A stretch of 64,000 nt of DNA from Actinomycetota bacterium (GTDB lineage Bacteria; Actinomycetota; Actinomycetes; Nanopelagicales; Nanopelagicaceae). The position numbers and the translations under genes are program-made. The number at the start of each line of letters is the position of its first letter. Position 1 is the stretch's first letter. Location: contig WLPT01000007.1 of the NCBI GenBank assembly GCA_009698675.1, forward strand, positions 1 to 64,000, written 5' to 3'. Under the pieces are notes generated by a model that did not search any database, was not told the origin of the DNA, and saw nothing but the letters and a program-made list of their open reading frames with translations. Positions 35,906-44,240 of this stretch are shown piece by piece.

Positions 35906-36327
35906 GAAGTAACCACATTGCGATTTCGTTAACAATTGATGCTCCAATTCAAGAAGTGTGGGATTCATTAGTCGACTGGGAAAAACAAGGCAGTTGGATG
36001 CTCAATACAAAAGTATGGGTCACATCCAGTATCAATATCGGAGTTGGTACGCAGATTAGCGCCTTTACTGGTGTTAAAAACTTTGGAGTCTTAGACACGA
36101 TGGAAGTTACAGAGTGGAAGTCGCCGTACTTATGCGATGTGATTCATACAGGCGCCGTTATTAAAGGCTCAGGACGTTTCATGTTAAAAGAGCTCGATAA
36201 GACGCATACTCGATTTGATTGGTCTGAAGAGATTTTGGCACCACGGCCGGTCTATCTACTCATCTGGCCCGCGATTTATTGTGGAGTGCGCATTTCACTG
36301 GCTCGATTTGCCCGAACATTCCGCTAA
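35902..36327 (+). CDS. SRPBCC / polyketide cyclase-like small protein
   Basis: A 141-residue START-like fold protein: ISLTIDAPIQEVWDSLVDWEKQGSWM is the typical N-terminal strand and helix, and GSGRFMLKELDKTHTRFDWSEEI fits the beta-sheet part. Such proteins bind hydrophobic ligands. GTG 35902 overlaps the LOG stop. The specific ligand is not predictable. Confidence 0.82.
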   Translation: MRSNHIAISLTIDAPIQEVWDSLVDWEKQGSWMLNTKVWVTSSINIGVGTQISAFTGVKNFGVLDTMEVTEWKSPYLCDVIHTGAVIKGSGRFMLKELDKTHTRFDWSEEILAPRPVYLLIWPAIYCGVRISLARFARTFR

Positions 36328-36375
36328 ATCCAATATGCCACCGTGGCGCAAGCATTGACTAGTAACCTTGGGGCC

Positions 36376-36567
36376 ATGAAAGCACCTTTGACTCTGGCGC
36401 AGGTAATTGCCTCGTTGCCAGAAGAGGAGCGCTTTATCTTGACGTTGCACTACCTCAGATCCATGCCCCCAGCCGAGATTGCCGAACTTTTATCGGTTCC
36501 TGTTCGTGCCGTGGATGTAGTTATAGCCAGTGGAAAGGCGAGATTGCACGCATTTCTAGGCCTCTAA
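36376..36567 (+). CDS. Small sigma-70 region 4-like helix-turn-helix protein
   Basis: The 63 residues LPEEERFILTLHYLRSMPPAEIAELLSVPVRAVDVVIASGKARL resemble only region 4 of sigma factors (the -35 binding helix-turn-helix), without region 2. The track starts at GTG 36343, but TAACCT at 36363-36368 ends seven bases before ATG 36376, matching the leaderless spacing, so the shorter form is preferred. It may bind DNA or the RNA polymerase beta flap. Function unknown; it precedes DUF3117. Confidence 0.72.
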   Translation: MKAPLTLAQVIASLPEEERFILTLHYLRSMPPAEIAELLSVPVRAVDVVIASGKARLHAFLGL

Positions 36568-36648
36568 GGGCGATTTCCCTCAGCTATGCCAAATGCGAGA
36601 TACTTATCTTCTTGCTTTTGTCCATTAGATCTTTAGAGGAGTCCCCAC

Positions 36649-36828
36649 ATGGCAGCCATGAAACCCCGTACTGGTGATGGTCCAATGGAGGTTACCAAAG
36701 AGGCTCGCTCCCTAGTTATGCGAATCCCTCTCGAAGGTGGCGGACGCCTTGTCGTTGAATTAAATCCGGAGGAAGCAAATAACCTCAGTGCCGCACTTCA
36801 TGCGGCTGTTTCATTAGTTAAGAAGTAA
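36649..36828 (+). CDS. DUF3117 protein (59 aa, not in ORF track)
   Basis: ATG 36649 follows an AGAGGAG ribosome binding site and gives 59 residues beginning MAAMKPRTGDGPMEVTKEAR and continuing VMRIPLEGGGRLVVELNP. This is the small, strongly conserved actinobacterial DUF3117 family (mycobacterial Rv1211 type). Unlike most neighbours it has a proper leader and Shine-Dalgarno. Function unknown. Confidence 0.92.
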   Translation: MAAMKPRTGDGPMEVTKEARSLVMRIPLEGGGRLVVELNPEEANNLSAALHAAVSLVKK

Positions 36829-36856
36829 AGCGCACTCAGGCGATAGCCTTTAACGC

Positions 36857-38344
36857 ATGTCATCAACACTTGCCAGCGCACCTGTAAAAATCTCAGCGGC
36901 GACATCTGCCGATGTAATTGCATTGGCATATGCAAACGATGGCCAAGATGCTTTTGTTTTAAAATCTCCAGGTAATCTCATTAAAGATATTGAAAAGCAC
37001 TTCGAGATTAACCTTCTCGATGAACTTTCTTTCTTCTCGCCGAAGGGGAAAGTTGGCGAGATTTTTGAAATTCCAGTCAGCGCCAAGAATTCACAGACTG
37101 ACAGAATCTATTTAACTGCGATAGGCGATGGCGCAACATCTTCACATAGGCTTGCAGCAGCTGCAGTTGCAAGAAAAGTACGAGGCAAAGCAGTCTCTGT
37201 CTATACGGCATGTGCAATCAATAAAGATGACATCAAAGCCCATGCGATCTCATTAACTATGGGAGCTTATCAATGGAGCTTAAAGAGTGAGAGGCCCGCA
37301 GGAATTCCAGAGTTTCTAGTTGCATGTGACGATAAGGAGTTAATTGATGCTGCTCAAATTGTTTCAAAAGCGATTGCGCGCGCTCGTGATCTGGTTCATA
37401 CGCCTTCTAATATTAAGAATCCTGAGTGGATGGCTTCGAAAGCGCAAGAGTTCGCCAAGTCAACGGGATTAAAGGTAAAGGTTTTAGCGGGAAAAGAACT
37501 TAAAGAGTTCGGTGGACTTAGCGCAGTAGGTAATTCATCTCCTAAGCCAGGGCCGCGATTTATTGAGGTGACATATACGCCCAAGAAGATGAATAAATCA
37601 GCGCCCGCACTTGCCCATGTTGTCTTGGTTGGCAAAGGAATTACTTTTGATACTGGAGGGGTTTCACTTAAGCGCCCCTATGACTTAATGATTGGGATGA
37701 AGTCTGACATGGCTGGGGCCGCTGCCGTTCTGGCAACTTTGACTGCCCTCGAAGAGTTGCAACCGCTCGTGCGTGTTACTGCATTAATGATGTGTGCTGA
37801 AAATGCAATCTCTGCCTCTGCGCAACGCCCAAGTGATGTCATACAACAATATGGCGGTACCACTGTTGAGGTCATTGATACCGATGCTGAAGGCCGGTTA
37901 GTTCTTGCAGATGGGCTGGCCTATGCCGATATTAATTTAGATCCGGATTATCTGGTGGATATTGCAACGCTTACCGGATCTGCAACGTTGAGTCTGGGAA
38001 GGCAGTTTGCTGCGATGTATACGCGCGATGACGCCCTTGCAGATGTATTTATTAAAGCAGGAACGGATTCAGGAGATCGAGTTTGGCGCATGCCTCTAGT
38101 AGATGACTATAAGGATGCATTGCAGAGCGAGATTGCAGATTTGACCCATACCGCCGTTAAAGGAGGCTACTCTGCAGGTTCGGTAATGGCGGCATTATTT
38201 CTTGAACGCTTTTCAGGTAATCGCCGGTGGCTACATTTAGATATTGCAGGCTCTGGACGCAGCGAAGTTGATGCTGGAGAAAATCCAAAAGGCGGCACTG
38301 GATTTGGTGTTCGTCTGCTAACTCAGTGGATAATGACCCTGTGA
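36857..38344 (+). CDS. pepA: Leucyl aminopeptidase
   Basis: M17 family two-metal aminopeptidase. The C-terminal catalytic domain has VGKGITFDTGGVSLK, MKSDMAGAAAVL and NTDAEGRL-like DTDAEGRLVLADGLAYAD, which supply the metal and bicarbonate-binding residues; 495 residues is full length. It hydrolyses N-terminal residues of peptides in the cytoplasm. TAGCCT at 36844-36849 ends seven bases before ATG 36857 with no Shine-Dalgarno. Confidence 0.95.
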   Translation: MSSTLASAPVKISAATSADVIALAYANDGQDAFVLKSPGNLIKDIEKHFEINLLDELSFFSPKGKVGEIFEIPVSAKNSQTDRIYLTAIGDGATSSHRLAAAAVARKVRGKAVSVYTACAINKDDIKAHAISLTMGAYQWSLKSERPAGIPEFLVACDDKELIDAAQIVSKAIARARDLVHTPSNIKNPEWMASKAQEFAKSTGLKVKVLAGKELKEFGGLSAVGNSSPKPGPRFIEVTYTPKKMNKSAPALAHVVLVGKGITFDTGGVSLKRPYDLMIGMKSDMAGAAAVLATLTALEELQPLVRVTALMMCAENAISASAQRPSDVIQQYGGTTVEVIDTDAEGRLVLADGLAYADINLDPDYLVDIATLTGSATLSLGRQFAAMYTRDDALADVFIKAGTDSGDRVWRMPLVDDYKDALQSEIADLTHTAVKGGYSAGSVMAALFLERFSGNRRWLHLDIAGSGRSEVDAGENPKGGTGFGVRLLTQWIMTL

Positions 38345-38970
38345 TGAAAACCGATCCGCACTCATATGCCGAGAGCTTTATTCAAGAGGACCATTTTAAA
38401 TCTCAAGCACGTGCTCGTGGCTTAGAGTTCGGCACTATTGATGTAACTCCTGGAGCAGGCGCATATCTTCGACACCTGGCTTTTACCCTATCTGCGCAGT
38501 CAGTTGTAGAGGTTGGAACCGGATCAGGCGTTGGCAGTTTGTGGCTTTTGGAGGGAATGTTATCGAGCGGCACATTGACATCGATCGATGACGAAATGGA
38601 GCATACAAGAATTGCAAAGATCGCCTTTGGCGAAGCCGATATTGCCCAAACTAGATACCGCCTAATAACTAATTCAGTTCTCGACGTCATATCCAAACTC
38701 ACTGACCGTGCATACGATTTAGTAGTTTTAAGACACGATCCGCAGGATTTGGCCTATGTAATCTCTGAGGCACATCGCATTTTGCGTAGCGGCGGTGCCC
38801 TTGTCATCGATAATTTCTTTGGTGGCTCCAAGGTGTGCGATCCAGCCCAACGGGACCCAAAGACGGTTTCACTTCGCGATGCTGGGAAAATCATTAAAAA
38901 TGACACAGAGCATTGGGTGAGTACCTTAATTCCCATCGGTGATGGTTTGTTAGTTGCCACTAAGTTATAG
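38344..38970 (+). CDS. O-methyltransferase family protein
   Basis: SAM-dependent methyltransferase of the catechol/caffeoyl-CoA type. VVEVGTGSGVGSLWLLEGM is the SAM motif I and LTSIDDEMEHTRIAK motif II; a third conserved block is GGALVIDNFFGGSKV. ATG 38344 overlaps the pepA stop as TGATG and is preferred over GTG 38326; it yields 208 residues. The homologue in mycobacteria (Rv1220c) also sits near htrA and tatB. The substrate is unknown. Confidence 0.85.
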   Translation: MKTDPHSYAESFIQEDHFKSQARARGLEFGTIDVTPGAGAYLRHLAFTLSAQSVVEVGTGSGVGSLWLLEGMLSSGTLTSIDDEMEHTRIAKIAFGEADIAQTRYRLITNSVLDVISKLTDRAYDLVVLRHDPQDLAYVISEAHRILRSGGALVIDNFFGGSKVCDPAQRDPKTVSLRDAGKIIKNDTEHWVSTLIPIGDGLLVATKL

Positions 38971-38982
38971 CAGAATAAAACC

Positions 38983-40104
38983 ATGATATTTCCCCGCCAT
39001 AAAAAACAAGAGATTGCACAGCCTTGGTGGGAGGCGTCTCGGCCAAGGAAAAATTCGCGAGGTAGTATTTTTTTAGTCGCCCTCTTAGCTGGAAGTGTAG
39101 GCGGTTTTCTTGGCGTTAATGCCACAGGTGGAGCGATATTTCCCCATGCAAACTTAGTTAGATCCTCAAGTACGATTGAAAGAGCACCAAATTCCGTAGC
39201 TGGAATTGCTGCACGAGTCTTGCCATCAGTGGTATCTATCACCACACGTACAAATGATGGTGAGGGCACGGGTTCAGGATTTGTGATTGATAGTGCAGGT
39301 TATATTTTAACGAATAACCATGTCATCGCTTCGTTTGCAGAAATTGGCGGAACCTTACGAGTAACTCTCAATAATGGTGATGTTTATGATGCCACTGTTA
39401 TTGGCCGTGATTCATCATACGACCTGGCCGTTCTCAAAATTAGTGCAACAAACTTATCGGCACTTCAATTTGGTAACAGCGATAAAGTCGAGGTCGGAGA
39501 TCCGGTAATTGCAATCGGTTCACCACTTGGGCTTACCGGTACTGTCACCCTTGGAATAATAAGTGCCAAGAATCGACCAGTAACTGCAGGTGGCTCAAAT
39601 GCAGATAACTCATTTATCAATGCGATTCAAACCGATGCTGCGATTAATCCAGGAAATTCTGGAGGTCCATTAGTAGATGCAACTGGAGTCGTCATCGGTG
39701 TGAACTCTGCCATCGCCTCTCTTGGCTCAACATCGCAAACCGGATCTATCGGTTTGGGTTTTGCAATCCCAATCAATCAAGCGCGCACAACAGCAGATCA
39801 GCTTATTAAAACAGGCAAAGCAACATATCCAGTCCTTGGCGTTTCTCTTGATATGAACTTCAGTGGCCTAGGTGCCCTTATAGCTAAATCGGCCAGCGGC
39901 ATCATGGTCGGTGGCCCTGCCCAAGGCGCTGGATTAAAGCCAGGCGACATTATTATTAAATTTGAAAACCGTGAGATTATCAATGCCGAGGCCCTTATCG
40001 TCGCAGTGCGCGCTAAGAAAGTGGGAGATCGAATCAGCCTCTCCTATATGCGTGGAACTAAAGAGTTCACAGCTACTTTGACCTTAGTTGCTGCCAAGAA
40101 CTAG
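38983..40104 (+). CDS. HtrA/DegP-like membrane-anchored serine protease
   Basis: Envelope quality-control protease. One membrane helix (SIFLVALLAGSVGGFLG) is followed by a trypsin-like domain with His in LTNNHVI, Asp in SSYDLAVLKI and Ser in NPGNSGGPLV, then a PDZ domain (APAQGAGLKPGDIIIK-like segment). The 373 residues are on the short side and lack a long cytoplasmic N-terminal region. It is followed by tatB and mrp, the mycobacterial order, but no sigE/rseA pair precedes it. Confidence 0.93.
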   Translation: MIFPRHKKQEIAQPWWEASRPRKNSRGSIFLVALLAGSVGGFLGVNATGGAIFPHANLVRSSSTIERAPNSVAGIAARVLPSVVSITTRTNDGEGTGSGFVIDSAGYILTNNHVIASFAEIGGTLRVTLNNGDVYDATVIGRDSSYDLAVLKISATNLSALQFGNSDKVEVGDPVIAIGSPLGLTGTVTLGIISAKNRPVTAGGSNADNSFINAIQTDAAINPGNSGGPLVDATGVVIGVNSAIASLGSTSQTGSIGLGFAIPINQARTTADQLIKTGKATYPVLGVSLDMNFSGLGALIAKSASGIMVGGPAQGAGLKPGDIIIKFENREIINAEALIVAVRAKKVGDRISLSYMRGTKEFTATLTLVAAKN

Positions 40105-40119
40105 CCGCGTCAATATAGA

Positions 40120-40125
40120 TAGACT
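40120..40125 (+). promoter_or_regulatory. Leaderless -10 box of tatB
   Basis: TAGACT ends six bases before ATG 40132 with no Shine-Dalgarno, the same spacing as at other leaderless genes here. Confidence 0.55.
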
Positions 40126-40131
40126 ACAAAC

Positions 40132-40437
40132 ATGTTCTTTGATATCGGTGCTGGGGAGCTCATGGGCTTAGCGTTGTTAGCCATGATTTTAGTTGGGCCA
40201 GAGCGTCTACCGAAAGTTGCCGTTGAGGCCGCTAAGCTGGTAAAAAAACTGCGCAACTTAACGCAAATTGCCACCGCAGAGTTAAAGGAGAATCTCGGTC
40301 CGGGCTTTGAGAATCTTCAACCGGCAGATTTGCACCCAAAGACCTTTGTGAAAAAGCAGTTGGCCGATCTTATGGATGATAATCCGGTTGCAAAGACGAA
40401 GCGCCCGCAGGCGCGGATTGATCCAGATCTCATATGA
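40132..40437 (+). CDS. tatB: Sec-independent translocase component TatB
   Basis: The 101 residues begin with a single membrane helix (GAGELMGLALLAMILVGPERLP) followed by an amphipathic helix (KVAVEAAKLVKKLRNLTQ). The GPERLP hinge and position after htrA and before mrp match TatB of actinobacteria. It forms the twin-arginine signal receptor with TatC. It overlaps mrp by 4 bp. Confidence 0.88.
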   Translation: MFFDIGAGELMGLALLAMILVGPERLPKVAVEAAKLVKKLRNLTQIATAELKENLGPGFENLQPADLHPKTFVKKQLADLMDDNPVAKTKRPQARIDPDLI

Positions 40438-41555
40438 GCCTTATTGATCAATTAGCTGATGCATTAACTGCCGTACAAGATCCTGAACTTCACCGTTCCA
40501 TAACAGATCTTGGAATGGTTGAAGATCTTGATGAAGTAGATGGCAATGTATCAGTTGCGATTTTATTAACTATTTCTGGATGTCCAATGCAAGATAGATT
40601 GCGCACGGATATTACAACTGCGATTTCAGCTGTCGAAGGGGTTAAAAGCGTTAATTTAAGTTTCGGCGTAATGTCGCAGGCACAGCGCGATAATGTTAAA
40701 AAAATCATGCGTAACGGAAGAGAGAAATTTATTCCATTCGCCCAACCAGATTCACTCACTCGTGTCATAGGTATTGCATCGGGCAAAGGTGGGGTTGGAA
40801 AATCATCGCTTACAGTTAACCTTGCAGTTGCTATGGCTAACAAGGGATTACGGGTTGGAATATTAGATGCCGATGTCTACGGCCACTCCATTCCACGATT
40901 AATGGGTCTTATGGGGCAGCGTCCTACAGCGATCGATCAGATGTTTATTCCTTTGGAATCATTTGGTGTTAAGACTGTTTCAATGGAGATGTTTAAACCT
41001 GAGCGCAGTGATGCCGTGGCTTATCGTGGTCCGCTCCTTCATCGAGTTCTCGAGCAGCTGCTATCAGATGCCTACTGGGGTGACTTAGATGTGCTGCTCA
41101 TTGATCTACCGCCAGGAACTGGAGATCTGGCAATCTCACTCGGCCAATTAATCCCAACGTCGGAGATTCTCGTTGTAACAACTCCTCAAGTTGCCGCCGC
41201 CGAAGTGGCCGAGCGCGCAGGACGGATTGCGCACCAGATTCATCAGAAAGTAATTGGAGTTGTTGAAAATATGTCCGAATACACGGACCCAACAACCGGT
41301 GCATTGGTCTCACTCTTTGGAAATGGTGGAGGCGAGGAAACCTCTAAGCGACTTTCGCAATTAGTTGGCGGTGAGGTACCACTACTCGGGAAAATTGCCT
41401 TTAGCGTCGAACTACGTGTAGGTGGAGATGCGGGAGTTCCTGTAGTTATCTCAGATCCGAACTCTGAAAGCGCGCGAGCTATCGAAGAAATTGCAGAGAA
41501 GTTAGTTAAGCGAAGTAAATCTTTACTCGGTGTGCGTTTGGGAATTGCGACGTAG
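40434..41555 (+). CDS. mrp: Mrp/NBP35-type Fe-S cluster carrier ATPase
   Basis: N-terminal MIP18/DUF59 domain (QDPELHRSITDLGMV) is fused to a P-loop ATPase with the deviant Walker A GIASGKGGVGKSSLTVNLA and DVLLIDLPPGTGD. Such ApbC-like proteins bind and deliver iron-sulfur clusters. The usual CxxC cluster motif near the C-terminus is not seen (the region reads VIGVVENMSEY), so cluster ligation may differ. The 3' end overlaps the convergent DUF1003 gene by 33 bp. Confidence 0.9.
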   Translation: MSLIDQLADALTAVQDPELHRSITDLGMVEDLDEVDGNVSVAILLTISGCPMQDRLRTDITTAISAVEGVKSVNLSFGVMSQAQRDNVKKIMRNGREKFIPFAQPDSLTRVIGIASGKGGVGKSSLTVNLAVAMANKGLRVGILDADVYGHSIPRLMGLMGQRPTAIDQMFIPLESFGVKTVSMEMFKPERSDAVAYRGPLLHRVLEQLLSDAYWGDLDVLLIDLPPGTGDLAISLGQLIPTSEILVVTTPQVAAAEVAERAGRIAHQIHQKVIGVVENMSEYTDPTTGALVSLFGNGGGEETSKRLSQLVGGEVPLLGKIAFSVELRVGGDAGVPVVISDPNSESARAIEEIAEKLVKRSKSLLGVRLGIAT

Positions 41556-42023
41556 CTCTGAAGTTACTTCTTTAGCCAGATCTGCCAGCTCCCCACGAAC
41601 AAAGTCGCGTGTTGCCACTTCACCTAATGAGATTCGAAGCGCTGCAATCTCACGGGTCAAGTATTCGGCATCGGCGATGCTGCGCTCATTTCTTGCGCGA
41701 TCTTCATTTAGTTGAATTCTGTCGCGGTCGGCTTGTCGATTTTGTGCAAGCAAAATTAAAGGTGCAGCATAAGATGCTTGCAGTGAAAGTATGAGCGTTA
41801 AGAATATGAATGGGTAGTCGTCAAAGCGAAGATTCTTAGGAGCTGCGAAATTCCAGAGCACCCATGTGAAGACAAAGACAGTCATATAAACCAAGAATCG
41901 GGCCGTTCCTAAGAAACGCGCGAAACGCTCAGAGAGCTGACCAAAAACCTCAGGATCATAATTTGGGCGTAGGGAGCGTCGTGTCTCGCGCGGTGTATCT
42001 AATCCAAAGCTACGTGCCATCAC
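41523..42023 (-). CDS. DUF1003 membrane protein
   Basis: A 166-residue protein with two hydrophobic segments (FLVYMTVFVFTWVLWNFAA and YPFIFLTLILSLQASYAAPLILL) flanked by FDDYPF and QNRQADRDR, the conserved DUF1003 core, and a coiled-coil-like charged C-terminus. It overlaps the MgtE-N gene by one base and is next to mrp, a conserved actinobacterial grouping. Function unknown. Confidence 0.88.
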   Translation of the reverse strand: MMARSFGLDTPRETRRSLRPNYDPEVFGQLSERFARFLGTARFLVYMTVFVFTWVLWNFAAPKNLRFDDYPFIFLTLILSLQASYAAPLILLAQNRQADRDRIQLNEDRARNERSIADAEYLTREIAALRISLGEVATRDFVRGELADLAKEVTSELRRNSQTHTE

Positions 42024-43294
42024 TACACCTCCTTATATGCAACGGGCGATTTCTCGCGATGATCATGGCGCCAGTTTTCTGGCAGTAAATGGTCCAGGAC
42101 GTCATCAACTGTGATCGCGCCTAATAAGCGATCATTTGCATCGACAACTGGCAGAGAAAGCATGTTGTAACTGGCCAAGTGTGAAGAAACCTCATGCAGA
42201 GTTGCATCTGGCTTTACTCCACGTGAGTGTGTATCCACGATTGAACCCAGCAATGTCGATGGTGGCTCACGTAGTAAACGTTGATAATGCACAGTGCCAA
42301 TAAAACGACCCGTAGGAGTTTCAAGTGGTTGGCGCGCAATAAAAATCTGCGATGCTAAAGCTGGAGAGATCTCTTGTTGACGTACTGCAGCTAACGCATC
42401 GGCAACTGAATAATCAGCGCTCATTACGATTGGCTCTGTCGTCATCATTCCGCCGGCCGAGTAATCTTCATAGTTCATCAGACGGAGAACGTCTTCAGCG
42501 TCATCAGGTTCCATGAGTTCGAGCAGAGCTTCGGCACGCTCTTGACCAATTTCACGGAGCAAGTCGGCGGCATCATCTGGATCCATTTCACCCAGAACAT
42601 CTGCTGCTCGCTCGCCCTCAAGTTCTGCTAAAAGGGCGACTCGATCATCTTCATCCATCTCTTCTAAAACATCTGCGAGGCGCTCATCGGCTAATGCGCC
42701 AGCAACTTCGACGCGTCGTTTTGGAGGTAAATCCTGTAAAACCGTCGCTAAATCTGCAGCGCGCAGGTTAGCAAGTGTTAGCAATAAATTCGTAACGCCT
42801 TGGTTCTGTTCTGGATGCGCAAAACCAATTACTTCCTCCCATGCCACCGTTGAAGTAGCACCTTTTCTACGTAGCCCACGGCCAGGTCGCATGATGTGGA
42901 CACGATTAATTAGCCAGTCACCAGTTTGGTTTTGCTCCATGCCCATATCTTCAACAATGACAACTTCGCTCGATGCAACCAAAGTTATTGAACGGTCGAG
43001 CATGTCACCGAGAACGAGGACTTCACCAGATCGTGTCTCATAGCGGCGCATATTCAAAAGTCCAGTGATAACAACGCCACCACTTTCAATGGATGTAACC
43101 CGAGTAATAGGAACGAAAACTCGTCGTCGCAATGGAACTTCTACAACTAAGCCCAGAATTCGGGGAGGTAGATTATTTGTGCGAAGGGTCGCAACAGCAT
43201 CTCGCACCTTTCCTACTGGATCACCATTGGGGTCAAAGACTGCGGTGCCTGCAAGACGGGCAAGAAATACTCGTTTTAGGAGATTGCCGCTCAT
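42023..43294 (-). CDS. MgtE N-domain / CBS protein lacking the magnesium channel
   Basis: The 423 residues start with a PRC-barrel-like region (VFDPNGDPVGKVRDAVATL), followed by the acidic MgtE intracellular N-domain (repeats such as LADVLEEMDEDDRVALL) and a CBS pair (LLGSIVDTHS, SLPVVDANDRLLGAITVDDVLDHLLP). The transmembrane channel domain of MgtE is absent, so it is probably a magnesium- or nucleotide-sensing partner, perhaps of the adjacent DUF1003 membrane protein. ATG 43294 has a TACCCT box six bases upstream. Confidence 0.88.
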   Translation of the reverse strand: MSGNLLKRVFLARLAGTAVFDPNGDPVGKVRDAVATLRTNNLPPRILGLVVEVPLRRRVFVPITRVTSIESGGVVITGLLNMRRYETRSGEVLVLGDMLDRSITLVASSEVVIVEDMGMEQNQTGDWLINRVHIMRPGRGLRRKGATSTVAWEEVIGFAHPEQNQGVTNLLLTLANLRAADLATVLQDLPPKRRVEVAGALADERLADVLEEMDEDDRVALLAELEGERAADVLGEMDPDDAADLLREIGQERAEALLELMEPDDAEDVLRLMNYEDYSAGGMMTTEPIVMSADYSVADALAAVRQQEISPALASQIFIARQPLETPTGRFIGTVHYQRLLREPPSTLLGSIVDTHSRGVKPDATLHEVSSHLASYNMLSLPVVDANDRLLGAITVDDVLDHLLPENWRHDHREKSPVAYKEV

Positions 43295-43300
43295 GGGTTA

Positions 43301-43310
43301 AGGGTACCTT
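43301..43310. promoter_or_regulatory. Overlapping divergent -10 boxes (AGGGTACCTT)
   Basis: Minus-strand TACCCT (43306-43301) ends six bases before ATG 43294 and plus-strand TACCTT (43305-43310) ends six bases before ATG 43317. The two boxes share the central TA of GGTACC, so both leaderless promoters overlap. Confidence 0.7.
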
Positions 43311-43316
43311 TCTCTC

Positions 43317-44240
43317 ATGAGTGTCGGTGAACAATTCCAGGATGGGCCCCACACCCGAGATAGCCACACGGCAATTCCGGCTCGAGCCGATCTCCTTCGC
43401 CTGGGTCTTGGAATGCTTGGAGTGGGTACATCTGGCCCATTAATTGCATTAAGTATCATGCCGATTCCGACCCTTATCTTTTGGCGAAACCTAGGGGGCT
43501 CTTTAGTAACTTTGCCATTTGCACTTCGACATCGAATCCACCGCGATGGAGTTAAGTGGTCGGTCATTGCTGGTCTTCTCTTGGCAACTCACTTTCTTGG
43601 ATTCTTTCTGGCCATGCGTTGGACAACAGTTGCTGCAGGAACTGCTCTCGTAGCCCTTCAGCCAATATTCGCGGCCATCTTTGTCAAAATCAGCGGTGGA
43701 CATATCCCATCAAAGGCTTGGTTGGGAATGTTTGTAAGTTTCTCAGGCGTCTTACTAATTTCCGGAGTGGATCTTCAGATTTCGATGCGAGCGTTTCTAG
43801 GTGACCTTGCCGCACTAATTTCATCTGCAGTTGCGGCGCTTTATATGATGGCTGGATCTCGTGCTCAGCGAACAATTGAAACAACTACGTACACATCAAT
43901 CTGCTATTTTATTTGTGCAATGACTGCACTTCCAATTGCACTTCTTTCGGGTTACTCGCTAATTCACTTCACTGCACGAGAGTGGTGGATACTTATCGGT
44001 TTAGTCTTTGGCGCACAGATTCTTGGACATACAATGTTTAACTCAACGCTAAAGCGAGTTTCACCCGCAGTAGTTTCGTTAATCATTTTCTTTGAAGTTC
44101 CCGTTAGCTCTGTTCTGGCCATCTGGTGGCTTGGTCAAAAACCTCCACTCGGCATCCTTCCTGGAATCGCACTCATTTTGACGGGCTGCATTTTGGTGGT
44201 CACACGTACTCGAAATTCACAGGCGGTAATTGCGCCATGA
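43317..44240 (+). CDS. EamA/DMT-family transporter
   Basis: Membrane protein of 307 residues with about ten hydrophobic segments in two EamA repeats, e.g. LLLATHFLGFFLAMRWTTVA and VSLIIFFEVPVSSVLAIWWL. Drug/metabolite transporters of this family often export amino acids or metabolites; the substrate is not predictable. TACCTT lies six bases before the ATG and the stop overlaps the PHP gene by ATGA. Confidence 0.88.
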   Translation: MSVGEQFQDGPHTRDSHTAIPARADLLRLGLGMLGVGTSGPLIALSIMPIPTLIFWRNLGGSLVTLPFALRHRIHRDGVKWSVIAGLLLATHFLGFFLAMRWTTVAAGTALVALQPIFAAIFVKISGGHIPSKAWLGMFVSFSGVLLISGVDLQISMRAFLGDLAALISSAVAALYMMAGSRAQRTIETTTYTSICYFICAMTALPIALLSGYSLIHFTAREWWILIGLVFGAQILGHTMFNSTLKRVSPAVVSLIIFFEVPVSSVLAIWWLGQKPPLGILPGIALILTGCILVVTRTRNSQAVIAP

